From Arthrobacter alkaliphilus (GTDB lineage Bacteria; Actinomycetota; Actinomycetes; Actinomycetales; Micrococcaceae): 64,000 nucleotides of DNA. Each line of letters opens with the position of its first letter. The stretch's first letter is position 1. The notes beneath the pieces are model-generated. The model did not search any database. It was not told the origin of the DNA and worked only from the letters and a program-made list of their open reading frames with translations. The position numbers were made by a program, and so were the translations under genes. Positions 1 through 7,585 of this stretch are shown here, piece after piece. The stretch spans positions 62,001-126,000 of the forward strand of contig NZ_JAKEEC010000007.1 of the NCBI RefSeq assembly GCF_021483235.1. The letters are read 5' to 3'.

Positions 1-260
1 AGGTGGTGGGCTGGGCGCTGCGCGAGGGACTGCTGCCCCTGCGGGGCACCATCCTGCAGGTCTCGGGGAGGGCCTCGTTTGAACTGGTGCAGAAGGCGGC
101 GCTCGCGGGGATTCCCGTTTTGGCCGCCGTCAGCGCGCCCTCGAGCCTTGCCGCGCAACTTGCCCAGGAGTCGGGACTCACGCTGGTGGGGTTCAGCCGT
201 GGGACGAGCCTGAACGTGTACGCGGGAAGCGAGCGGGTGGGGGTTCCGGCAAGCATTTAA
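1..260 (+). CDS. fdhD: Formate dehydrogenase accessory sulfurtransferase FdhD, C-terminal part
   Basis: The gene enters from the left edge, so only its last ~85 residues are present. The segment [21 protein letters not shown], followed by a Ser-Ser-Leu-Ala run and the end motif GFSRG with NVY, matches the C-terminal half of FdhD. In that family the protein passes sulfur from a cysteine desulfurase to the molybdenum cofactor of formate dehydrogenase; the catalytic cysteines lie upstream and cannot be checked here. It ends at TAA 258-260 and is followed by a 104-bp gap containing two palindromes before the next gene, which is probably a separate transcription unit. Confidence 0.85.
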   Translation, partial: VVGWALREGLLPLRGTILQVSGRASFELVQKAALAGIPVLAAVSAPSSLAAQLAQESGLTLVGFSRGTSLNVYAGSERVGVPASI

Positions 261-293
261 GGATCCGGGGCATGGCCGCCAGTCACTTGGTAA

Positions 294-307
294 TTGTTCC
301 AGAACAA
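294..307. promoter_or_regulatory. Palindrome TTGTTCCAGAACAA upstream of the GH38 gene
   Basis: Perfect six-base arms (TTGTTC/GAACAA) around a 2-bp centre, 58 bp ahead of the mannosidase start. With the second dyad at 328-343 it makes a compact control region. The shape suits a dimeric repressor site, but which regulator binds is unknown. Confidence 0.4.
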
Positions 308-327
308 CGTAGATTTTATCCATCGAA

Positions 328-343
328 TGGAACCGCTTTTCCA
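328..343. promoter_or_regulatory. Dyad TGGAA-N6-TTCCA upstream of the GH38 gene
   Basis: TGGAACCGCTTTTCCA has five-base inverted arms with a central CGC and lies 22 bp before the TTG start at 365. LacI-type sugar repressors often use such sites, which would suit a glycosidase gene, but the link is inferred from shape alone. Confidence 0.4.
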
Positions 344-364
344 CCGCGCTAAAGGGGACCCGCA

Positions 365-3300
365 TTGCACGACGACCGCCTGATCACTGAGCAGCGGCTC
401 GACCGTTTTGTCCGGGAGCGGATTGCTCCCGCCATCTATGGCCGCGCGTTGCCCCTTGAACTGAGCAGCTGGGACGCCCCAGGAGAACCGGTTCCCGTTT
501 CGGAAGCGCTCCGCCAGGTTTTCGAACCGCAGGAACAGGGTGCCGCCTGGGGCAAGGCTTGGAGCACCAAATGGCTTCGGCTTAGGGGTGAGGTCCCGGA
601 GGGTTGGGGAGTGGCCGATGGCACCACCGTGGAAATCGTGGTCGATCTCGGGTTCAACAATGATGTCCCCGGATTCCAGTGCGAAGGCATTGCCTGGCGC
701 GCGGACGGCACCATCATCAAGGCCATTTCGCCGCGCAACCAGCACGTCCCGCTGAAGCTCTTGGGTGGCGGCCTGTCCGTCGACTTCTACGTGGAGGCCG
801 CGGCCAATCCGGACCTCAGCCAAGGGTGGACCTTCGCGGCGACCCCCCTGGGAGACAAGGCCACCTCCGGCGAAGAGCCCCGCTACCGGCTTGGACGCAT
901 AGCCATCGCCGAACTCAACGAGGTGGTCTGGGAGCTCCACCAGGACATTTGGACCCTTAGCGGGCTCATGCACGAACTGCCCTTCGAACTGCCGCGGCGG
1001 CATGAGATCCTCCGCGCTTTTGAGCGCATGCTGGACGTCATGGACCCGGACGACGTTGCCGGTACCGCAGCCGCCGGCCGGGAAGCACTCGCCGAGGTCC
1101 TGGCCCGGCCCGCCTATGCTTCAGCACATGAGCTGCTGGCCACAGGACACGCCCATATCGACTCGGCATGGCTGTGGCCTGTCCGTGAAACCATCCGAAA
1201 GTGCGCCCGCACCTTCTCCAATGTGGTCGCCCTCATGGATGAGAACCCGGATTTTGTCTTCTCGTGTTCCTCGGCGCAGCAATTGGCGTGGATTAAAGAG
1301 TTCTACCCTGAGTTGTTCGTCCGCATCCGGGAGAAGGTGAAGGCCGGGCAATTCGTGCCGGTGGGCGGCATGTGGGTCGAATCGGACACCAACATGCCCG
1401 GCGGCGAGGCGATGGCGCGCCAATTCGTGGAGGGCAAGAGCTTCTTCCTGGAGGAGTTCGGCGTCGACTGCCAGGAAGCCTGGCTCCCGGACTCCTTTGG
1501 ATACTCCGGCGCCCTGCCGCAAATCGTCAAGTCCGCCGGCTCCCGCTGGTTCCTGACCCAGAAGATCTCATGGAACCAGGTCAACAAAATGCCGCACCAC
1601 ACTTTCAATTGGGAAGGCATCGACGGCACGCGGCTCTTCACCCACTTCCCGCCCGTGGATACCTACAACGCCGAGCTCCACGGCCGCGAGCTCGCCCATG
1701 CCCAGCGCAACTACCGTGAGCACGGCCGCGGCACCATTTCCCTGATTCCCTTCGGCTACGGCGACGGCGGCGGCGGACCCACGCGCGAAATGGTTGCCGC
1801 GGCACGCCGAACGGCCGACCTGGAGGGTTCGCCGAAGGTGCGCATGGGAACGGCGAAGGAATTTTTCACGAAGGCCGAGGCCGAGTATCCCAACCTCCCC
1901 GTTTGGGTGGGGGAGATGTACCTCGAGCTGCACCGGGGCACCTATACCAGCCAGGCCAACACCAAACAGGGCAACCGCCGTTCGGAGCATCTCCTCCGCG
2001 AAGCCGAACTTTGGTGCTCGACGGCGGCAGTGCGGACAGGAGGCGCCTTCGCCTACCCTGCGGCGGAACTGAAGCGCTTGTGGCGCCTGGTGCTGCTGCA
2101 GCAGTTCCACGACATCCTGCCGGGCAGCGCGATCGCTTGGGTCCATCAGGACGCCGAACGGAATTACGCGGCCATTGCCCGCGACCTGGAAGCGATTATC
2201 GCCAGCGCTGCAGCAGCCCTGCTGGGTGAAGGGGACACGACGTTCCTCTTGAATGGGGCCCCGCACGAGCGCAACGGAGTGCCTCCGTTCGCCGCTGCAG
2301 AAGTGGTCCACCCGGAGCATCCCGTCAAGGTGACCGAGCGCGCCGGCGGGTATGTTTTGGACAACGGCGTCATCCGGGCCGTGCTCGACGCGAACGGCCT
2401 GCTCACGTCGCTTGTGGACTATGCCAGCGGCCGCGAGGCGATCGCTCCTGGGCAGTTCGGCAACCACCTTGAGCTCCATCGGGACACTCCCAACGAGTGG
2501 GACGCGTGGGACATCGACGAGTTCTACCGGCGCAACGTTGTTTCGGTGGTCGAAGCGCGTTCGGTGACGCTTGAGAGCGCGGGGTGGGACGCCGTCGTCG
2601 TGGTGGAACGTACCGTTGGCTCTTCGACCATCACCCAGCGCATCTCGCTGGAAGCCGGCGCCGAGTCCCTCGGAATTTCCACTACCGTGGACTGGCAGGA
2701 GCGCGAGAAGCTTTTGAAGATCGGCTTCCCGCTGGATGTCCGTGCGGACCGGTCCGCCTCGGAGACCCAGTTCGGGCATGTCTTCCGGGCGACCCATACG
2801 AACACGTCCTGGGAAGCCGCCAAGTTCGAATTCTGCGCGCACCGCTGGATCCACGTGGCGGAGCCGGGATACGGCGTCGCCATCTCGAATGCGTCAAGCT
2901 ACGGGCACGATGTCACGCGGGCCATCCGCGACGACGGCGGTACCACCACCAACGTCCGAGTGTCCCTGCTCCGGGCCCCGAAGTTCCCGGACCCCGAGGC
3001 GGACCGTGGCATGCATGTCCTGGACCTGAGCATCCGGCCCGGAGCCAGCATCGGCGACGCCGTGGAGGAGGGGTACCGGACCAACCTCAAGCCACGGCTC
3101 GTGGCGGGTGCAAAGGCCGTAGCGCCGCTCTTCACGGTGTTCAACCAAGCGCTGGTGGTCGAAGCCGTCAAGCTCGCCGAGGACGGCTCCGGAGACGTCA
3201 TCGTGCGGCTCTACGAATCGCTGGGGGAACGCTCCACCGGTCTCATCACGGCCAACTTCGAATCCGCGCGGGTGCAATCGGTGGACCTGCTGGAGCGGCC

Positions 3301-3391
3301 CGTCGAGGCACCGGGCGTGACCCCTGGAGCCGGTGCCGCAGAGCTGGCCCTGCGCCCGTTCCAGTTGGTGACCTTGCGTTTCAGCCGCTAG
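365..3391 (+). CDS. Alpha-mannosidase, glycoside hydrolase family 38
   Basis: A 1008-residue retaining alpha-mannosidase that should remove alpha-linked mannose from glycans or glycan fragments; with no signal peptide it is probably cytoplasmic. The zinc-binding HxHID segment (GHAHIDSAWLWP) is near residue 260 and the nucleophile motif WLPDSFGYSG near residue 372. These are followed by the helical middle domain and the long beta-rich C-terminal half usual for bacterial GH38 enzymes. The start is TTG, chosen because AAAGGGGA at 351-358 is a good ribosome site and the protein then has the full family length. No sugar transporter is adjacent. The stop shares the tetramer CTAG with the convergent ABC-transporter gene. 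Confidence 0.93.
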   Translation: MHDDRLITEQRLDRFVRERIAPAIYGRALPLELSSWDAPGEPVPVSEALRQVFEPQEQGAAWGKAWSTKWLRLRGEVPEGWGVADGTTVEIVVDLGFNNDVPGFQCEGIAWRADGTIIKAISPRNQHVPLKLLGGGLSVDFYVEAAANPDLSQGWTFAATPLGDKATSGEEPRYRLGRIAIAELNEVVWELHQDIWTLSGLMHELPFELPRRHEILRAFERMLDVMDPDDVAGTAAAGREALAEVLARPAYASAHELLATGHAHIDSAWLWPVRETIRKCARTFSNVVALMDENPDFVFSCSSAQQLAWIKEFYPELFVRIREKVKAGQFVPVGGMWVESDTNMPGGEAMARQFVEGKSFFLEEFGVDCQEAWLPDSFGYSGALPQIVKSAGSRWFLTQKISWNQVNKMPHHTFNWEGIDGTRLFTHFPPVDTYNAELHGRELAHAQRNYREHGRGTISLIPFGYGDGGGGPTREMVAAARRTADLEGSPKVRMGTAKEFFTKAEAEYPNLPVWVGEMYLELHRGTYTSQANTKQGNRRSEHLLREAELWCSTAAVRTGGAFAYPAAELKRLWRLVLLQQFHDILPGSAIAWVHQDAERNYAAIARDLEAIIASAAAALLGEGDTTFLLNGAPHERNGVPPFAAAEVVHPEHPVKVTERAGGYVLDNGVIRAVLDANGLLTSLVDYASGREAIAPGQFGNHLELHRDTPNEWDAWDIDEFYRRNVVSVVEARSVTLESAGWDAVVVVERTVGSSTITQRISLEAGAESLGISTTVDWQEREKLLKIGFPLDVRADRSASETQFGHVFRATHTNTSWEAAKFEFCAHRWIHVAEPGYGVAISNASSYGHDVTRAIRDDGGTTTNVRVSLLRAPKFPDPEADRGMHVLDLSIRPGASIGDAVEEGYRTNLKPRLVAGAKAVAPLFTVFNQALVVEAVKLAEDGSGDVIVRLYESLGERSTGLITANFESARVQSVDLLERPVEAPGVTPGAGAAELALRPFQLVTLRFSR

Positions 3392-4215
3392 ACCTCGTGC
3401 TGCAGACGCTTGACGAATTGCTTGGTACGTTCCTCGCGCGGCTCGCGCAAGACCTCTGCGGCCGGTCCCCGCTCCACCACCACGCCGCCGTCCATGAAGA
3501 TGACCTCGTTGGCAACCTGGCGGGCGAACGCGAGTTCATGCGTCACGATCACCATGGTCCACCCTTCGTCGGCAAGTTCCTTGATGACACCGAGCACGTC
3601 ACCTACGAGTTCGGGGTCCAGGGCCGAGGTGGGCTCATCGAAGAGCAGCAGCTGGGGTTTGAGCGCCAAAGCGCGCACAATTCCCACGCGTTGTTGCTGG
3701 CCGCCTGACAGTTCGAACGGGTAGGCGTCCCGTTTGTCCGCGAGGCCCACCCGGGCCAGGAGCCGCTCAGCCTCTGCGACCACCTCAGCGCGGGGCCGTT
3801 TCTGGACCTGGACGGGCCCCTCGATGATGTTCTTGAGCACCGTCATGTGCGGGAACAGGTTGTAGTGCTGGAACACCATGGCGCTTCGATCCCGCAGGGC
3901 AGCGATCTCCCGCTTGCCCACGCCGCCCGCGAAATCGAGCGTCAGTCCCGCGCCGGAGCCCCTCACCGTTCCGGCGTCGGCGTCTCCGAAGGTGACCGTT
4001 CCGGCGTCGGGCACTTCCAAGCCGTTGAGCGAGCGCAGGACGGTTGTCTTGCCGGAACCGGAGGGCCCGATCAATGCGACCACCTGCCCGCGGCGGACGT
4101 CGAGGTCGATTCCGCGCAGCACCTTGTTGCTGCCGAAGGCTTTGGCGAGGTTGCGGGCGGAAAGTACCAGCCCGGAGTTCCCTTGGGAGGCGTTGCTGGT
4201 CTCAGTGGGCGACAT
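3388..4215 (-). CDS. Polar amino-acid ABC transporter, ATP-binding subunit
   Basis: ATPase of an amino-acid importer of the GlnQ/TcyC type, energising uptake together with the permease and binding lipoprotein encoded just upstream. Visible motifs are Walker A GPSGSGKTT, the Q-loop in MVFQHYNLFPH, signature LSGGQQQRVGI, Walker B LLLFDEPTSALD and the H-loop IVTHE. An internal ATG at 4215 is preferred over one 48 bp upstream: it begins MSPTETSNAS, overlaps the permease end by 14 bp, and removes an N-terminal extension without family character. The protein carries a short insert after EVPDAGTVTFGDADAG, before the Q-loop. It is the last gene of a three-gene minus-strand operon and its TAG overlaps the mannosidase stop. 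Confidence 0.92.
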   Translation of the reverse strand: MSPTETSNASQGNSGLVLSARNLAKAFGSNKVLRGIDLDVRRGQVVALIGPSGSGKTTVLRSLNGLEVPDAGTVTFGDADAGTVRGSGAGLTLDFAGGVGKREIAALRDRSAMVFQHYNLFPHMTVLKNIIEGPVQVQKRPRAEVVAEAERLLARVGLADKRDAYPFELSGGQQQRVGIVRALALKPQLLLFDEPTSALDPELVGDVLGVIKELADEGWTMVIVTHELAFARQVANEVIFMDGGVVVERGPAAEVLREPREERTKQFVKRLQHEV

Positions 4216-4867
4216 AACGGTCCAATCTGCGCTCCAGGGCGGACTGGCCCGTGGAGAGGACAAGGCAAATGACCCAGTAAACCAACGCGGACTCGAGATA
4301 CAGGATCATGAATTCCTGGCTGAACGCGGCGATCTGCTGGGCATTGCGGAAGAGCTCGGTGACCAGGATGAGCGAAGCCAACGAGGTGTCCTTCACGAGG
4401 GAAATGAAGGTGTTGGAGAGTGGCGGCACCGAGACCCTGGCCGCTTGCGGGAGGATGATCCGCACGAGCGTCTGCGGGCCCGACATGCCGATGGTGTGCC
4501 CGGCCTCCCACTGGCCCTTGGGTACCGACAGGATCGCCGCGCGGATGACCTCGGCCGCGTATCCGCCAACATTGAGCGAAAACGCGATGATGGCGCTCGG
4601 CCACGGCTCGAGCTTCACGCCGACGCTCGGGAGGCCATAGAAGATCACGAACAACTGCACCAGCAGGGGAGTCCCCCGGATCACGGAGACGTAGAAGCGC
4701 GCGGCGCCGGAGAGCAAGGGGTTGGGGCTCAAACGCAGGAGGGCAACGAGCAGCGCCAGGGCCAGGCCAATGGCGAACGAGGCCAGCGTCAACGGGATGG
4801 TTCCCGTGACGGCGCCCCCGATGATCGGCCCGAAGGAACTCCAGACGAGGTCCCAGTTGAAGGTCAT
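4202..4867 (-). CDS. Polar amino-acid ABC transporter, permease subunit
   Basis: A 221-residue HisM/GlnP-type inner-membrane permease. It has about five hydrophobic helices, with a first one around residues 15-42, and the EAA coupling loop is visible as EVIRAAILSVPKGQWEAGHTIGM, which contacts the ATPase. It begins 15 bp after the binding-protein stop and overlaps the ATPase gene, so the three genes are almost certainly co-transcribed. Only one permease gene is present, so the channel is expected to be a homodimer, as in cystine and some glutamine systems. Confidence 0.92.
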   Translation of the reverse strand: MTFNWDLVWSSFGPIIGGAVTGTIPLTLASFAIGLALALLVALLRLSPNPLLSGAARFYVSVIRGTPLLVQLFVIFYGLPSVGVKLEPWPSAIIAFSLNVGGYAAEVIRAAILSVPKGQWEAGHTIGMSGPQTLVRIILPQAARVSVPPLSNTFISLVKDTSLASLILVTELFRNAQQIAAFSQEFMILYLESALVYWVICLVLSTGQSALERRLDRYVAH

Positions 4868-4882
4868 CTGTTTGGCCGCCGG

Positions 4883-5710
4883 CTACTTGGTGACGTCTGC
4901 GCTGAAGTACTTCTGGGAGATCTTGGCGAGGGTACCGTCGGCACGAAGGTCCGTGAGCGCTTTGTCGACGGCGTTCTTGAGCTCGGTGGATCCCTTGCGG
5001 AAGACCATGGCGCTTTGCGTCTTGTCGGTGGTCTCGGCGGCGATCTTCAAGCCGGAGTCCGGAGTGCTCTTGGCATAGTCGAGGTAGGTCAGCTTGTCGT
5101 TGACGGTTGCGTCGACGCGGCCCTGGCGGACCAGCGCGGCGGCTTGCGCCCAGCCTTCGACGGACTGGACGTTGGCGCCCGCGTCGACTGCCATCTTGTA
5201 GAAGTTGCTGGTCAGCGACTGGGCGGTGGTCTTGCCTTTGAGATCGGCGAAGCTGTGGATGGAGTTGTTGTCCGACTTGGTCACAACGACGCCGTTGGAG
5301 ATGGTGTACGGGGCCGAGAAGTCGTACTTGGCAGTGCGCTCAGGGTTGATGGAGATCTGGTTGGCAATGGCGTCGAAGCGCTTGGAGTCAAGCCCGGCGA
5401 AAATGCCATCGAACTGGGTCTCCTGGAAGGTCGCCTTCACGCCGAGCTTCGCGGCCACGGCTTGGGCGATTTCGACGTCGAAGCCCGTGAGGGGGCCGGC
5501 CCCGTTGTCGTGGAAGCTGAACGGCCGGTACGTGCCCTCGGTAGCGATGACGATCTCGCCTTTGGACTTGATGGCGGAGAGCGATGTGTCTCCACCCGAC
5601 GTCGACGACGGCGAGGAGCCGCCTCCGCAAGCGGTCAATGCCAGCGCGAGGGCGGCGAGAGTTGCGGACAGGGCTGTTCGGCGGGAAGGCAGGATCTTCA
5701 TGAAAGCCAT
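4883..5710 (-). CDS. Amino-acid ABC transporter substrate-binding lipoprotein, possibly cystine
   Basis: Extracytoplasmic solute-binding protein of SBP family 3. The N-terminus is a lipoprotein signal with a basic start, a Leu/Ala-rich core and the lipobox LTAC followed by a Gly/Ser linker. The mature part shows GTYRPFSF, the inner domain segment GFDVEIAQAVAAKLG and NPERTAKYDFSAPY. That last segment resembles cystine-binding TcyA/FliY proteins, so cystine is the best guess, but it is only an inference. Two in-frame ATGs exist at 5710 and 5701; longer forms would bury the signal peptide. It is first in the importer operon. Confidence 0.9.
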   Translation of the reverse strand: MAFMKILPSRRTALSATLAALALALTACGGGSSPSSTSGGDTSLSAIKSKGEIVIATEGTYRPFSFHDNGAGPLTGFDVEIAQAVAAKLGVKATFQETQFDGIFAGLDSKRFDAIANQISINPERTAKYDFSAPYTISNGVVVTKSDNNSIHSFADLKGKTTAQSLTSNFYKMAVDAGANVQSVEGWAQAAALVRQGRVDATVNDKLTYLDYAKSTPDSGLKIAAETTDKTQSAMVFRKGSTELKNAVDKALTDLRADGTLAKISQKYFSADVTK

Positions 5711-5897
5711 CTTAGTCACGGGACCGGACCCGGTTGGCGCCGGTGTACACGGGAGGACGCTTAAAAAGGCTGAGTGGGGGCGGTCCCCAACAGCCCGCCA
5801 CCACTCATCCCCCCAAAGTGCTTCCGCACGCGCCACGAACCTTGGAAACCCGTTCATTGATTCAAAGGTTAGGCTGCGTTGCCTTCACACATTCATA

Positions 5898-5903
5898 ATT
5901 ATG
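5898..5903 (-). promoter_or_regulatory. Possible -10 element of the amino-acid importer operon
   Basis: Between 5711 and 5952 there is no convincing gene. The segment 5885-5935 is a conspicuous AT-rich island and holds CATAAT reading toward the importer genes, plus the small palindrome CCATATAATGG. A matching -35 is weak (TTTCAT about 18 bp upstream), so this is only a likely promoter position. Confidence 0.3.
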
Positions 5904-5952
5904 CCACCATATAATGGTTTTATGAAAGAGGTTACGCGGTCTGTTTCTTAAG

Positions 5953-6654
5953 TTACCGTGCGACCTTCCGGCTGGCAACGGCCTTGGAGAGCCAAATGCC
6001 CCCGAAGCCGAGCGCAGTGGCCAGGGCGGCTGAGTAATTGATGACCGGACGCAGCCATTCGGCCGAGTCCGGGATGAGGGGAAAGAGCTGCGAAACGGTC
6101 ATCAAGCCGAGGCCCAGGAGCAGCGTTGCGGAGGCGGCCCGGAGCAGGCCGGGTCCTGTCCCTCGAACGGAACTCCAGATGCCCGGAATGAGGCACACGG
6201 CAACGTAGCCCGGGTAGAGCCTGCCCAAGGCCGCATAGAGTTCAAGGGCCGGGCCAGCGTCGAGGTCACTTAGGCCAACGGAGGAGCCCCGGGTGTCCAT
6301 CGAGAAGAAGAAAACGGCCGTGAGTACGGCCGTTGCTACCAAAACCGCCAAGCCGATCGGTCCGCGGATGGCACGTTCTCCGATGGCTGAGCCAAAGGCC
6401 CGGGCCACCTTGATGCCCATGAGCAGGAACGTTCCGTAGAGCATGAACCGGAGCAAGAGGTTGGCGAGGTTGAAGTTTCCCAGCCACCCGTCGATCAGCA
6501 TGTAGGGACCCTCGATGCTGAGGAGGATGTCGAGCGAAATCAGCGCGAACAAGACAAATACCATCCGGTTCTCGCCCCGTACGGCGCTGGGAATGCGAAT
6601 GGCCGTCAAAATAACGCAAACGGAGAGCGTGGCCCACGCCAAGACGGTGGTCAT
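5953..6654 (-). CDS. Polytopic membrane protein of unknown function
   Basis: A 233-residue protein with about six or seven hydrophobic helices, for example at residues 3-20, 30-52, 65-85, 100-120, 140-160 and 200-225, and a basic C-terminus. Its start overlaps the stop of the regulator gene by four bases (ATGA), so the two are translationally coupled. Architecture and partner recall the actinobacterial MAB_1171c-type proteins often found beside small HTH regulators, but this was judged by eye only. No enzymatic motif was seen. Confidence 0.7.
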   Translation of the reverse strand: MTTVLAWATLSVCVILTAIRIPSAVRGENRMVFVLFALISLDILLSIEGPYMLIDGWLGNFNLANLLLRFMLYGTFLLMGIKVARAFGSAIGERAIRGPIGLAVLVATAVLTAVFFFSMDTRGSSVGLSDLDAGPALELYAALGRLYPGYVAVCLIPGIWSSVRGTGPGLLRAASATLLLGLGLMTVSQLFPLIPDSAEWLRPVINYSAALATALGFGGIWLSKAVASRKVAR

Positions 6655-7376
6655 CCCAGGTTCTCCCAGATTCTGTTGCTGTGGTCGAGCTCATGCTCAT
6701 GGCGGCGGAGGGCCTTGCCCATGGCCTGCAGCCGTTCCCCGGCCACCAGGGCCAGTTCGCCTTCCGTCATCCTGTCCAAGGCATCCCGCCGCGCCCCGGG
6801 GGGCCATCCGGCTTCGGCCTCTGTGACCAGTCCGCTGGCCACAAGACCTCCAGCCGGTCCTACGCCGGCCGCTTGGGACGTTGCCAAGGCCAGTTCCGGA
6901 GGCAGCCGGTTGGCGGTCAAGTGCGCGGAGAAGTTTTGCGGTGCGATCCCGGTAGCGATGCTCACCCGGTGGCGCAGCCCGCCGTCGTCGATAGCGTCCA
7001 CCCAGTTCCTGACCGAACTCGCGTGCGGAGTCTCCGCCAAGACCAGGGCCGGGGCGCCCTCCCGAGGGTCCGACCGTTCAATGATGGCACGCAGCAGATC
7101 CGTGGTGGATATCTGGCTGACGAGTTCCGCATCAGTGGGGGGAACCTGGGTGCCGCGAAGCGCCGCGTAGGCCTCGAATTGGGCCAATGCATCGAAGGGA
7201 TTCATATCGAAGGCCCGGCTGATGCTCACGAGCGAACTCTCGGCGACCTTGCCGCGGACCAATTGTTGGGCCAAGGTGGTGCGTTTCACTCCCGAAAAGC
7301 GGCACACATCGGCGGTGCTGGTGTTCGGGGCGATCCCGTGCAGCCAGCGTTGGAACGCCTTGGAAGGGAGGGACAT
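6651..7376 (-). CDS. HTH-like regulator coupled to the membrane protein gene
   Basis: About 241 residues. The N-terminal 60 residues (TADVCRFSGVKRTTLAQQLVRGKVAESSLVSISRAF) have the spacing of a helix-turn-helix of the XRE/lambda-repressor type; the rest is helical and has no recognised enzyme motif. The start ATG at 7376 (MSLPSKAFQRW) is preferred over one 51 bp upstream because the HTH then sits at the N-terminus and GAAAG lies at ribosome-site distance. It is divergent from the ABC-F gene, so it might control its neighbours, but this is untested. Confidence 0.7.
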   Translation of the reverse strand: MSLPSKAFQRWLHGIAPNTSTADVCRFSGVKRTTLAQQLVRGKVAESSLVSISRAFDMNPFDALAQFEAYAALRGTQVPPTDAELVSQISTTDLLRAIIERSDPREGAPALVLAETPHASSVRNWVDAIDDGGLRHRVSIATGIAPQNFSAHLTANRLPPELALATSQAAGVGPAGGLVASGLVTEAEAGWPPGARRDALDRMTEGELALVAGERLQAMGKALRRHEHELDHSNRIWENLG

Positions 7377-7450
7377 GTACCACTTTCTGATAGACGGTTT
7401 CCCGCAGGATGCCTCTGGACCATGCATTCAGCCAGGTCCGCGAAGTCGAT

Positions 7451-7479
7451 TTTACGATGCAGGCACATTGAATTATGCT
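7451..7479 (+). promoter_or_regulatory. Predicted promoter of the ABC-F/exporter operon
   Basis: TTTACG (7451-7456) and TATGCT (7474-7479) are separated by exactly 17 bp, each matching the sigma70-type consensus at four of six positions. Transcription would begin near 7486, immediately before the long hairpin at 7489-7531. Confidence 0.45.
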
Positions 7480-7488
7480 TGATTCTCG

Positions 7489-7531
7489 AACCCGCTGGTC
7501 CGCACACCCCCCAAGTCCGGACCAGCGGGTT
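7489..7531 (+). terminator. Leader hairpin before the ABC-F gene, attenuator candidate
   Basis: Perfect 14-bp inverted repeat: AACCCGCTGGTCCG at 7489-7502 and its complement at 7518-7531, loop 15 nt, followed by CTTCC. The two flanking genes diverge, so it cannot be an ordinary 3' terminator for either. It lies inside the predicted 5' leader of the ABC-F mRNA. The missing U-run makes termination efficiency uncertain. Confidence 0.55.
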
Positions 7532-7536
7532 CTTCC

Positions 7537-7581
7537 ATGCCCCGGCCTTTCCGCTCACGGGCGGAAGCAGTGAGAGGATAG
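7537..7581 (+). CDS. Possible 14-codon leader peptide before the ABC-F gene
   Basis: ATG at 7537 opens MPRPFRSRAEAVRG, ending with TAG at 7579-7581, 4 nt before the ABC-F start codon. The Arg/Pro-rich peptide overlaps a second small hairpin (TTCCGC...GCGGAA, 7549-7566), and its last codons contain the ABC-F ribosome site GAGAGG. There is no good ribosome site of its own, so translation is uncertain. If real, a stalled ribosome here could change folding of the leader. Confidence 0.3.
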   Translation: MPRPFRSRAEAVRG

Positions 7582-7585
7582 ACCA

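Noticed and set aside
1568..2854. Long minus-strand reading frame inside the mannosidase gene
   Set aside because: Lies opposite a clear GH38 gene, has no domain, and comes from GC-rich third positions.
3878..5764. Long plus-strand frame opposite the ABC importer genes
   Set aside because: Shadow of three well-identified transporter genes; charged low-complexity protein without any motif.
5866..5887. Possible iron-regulator (DtxR) box AGGTTAGGCT
   Set aside because: Only one half-site fits; the second half diverges and the genes are not iron-related.
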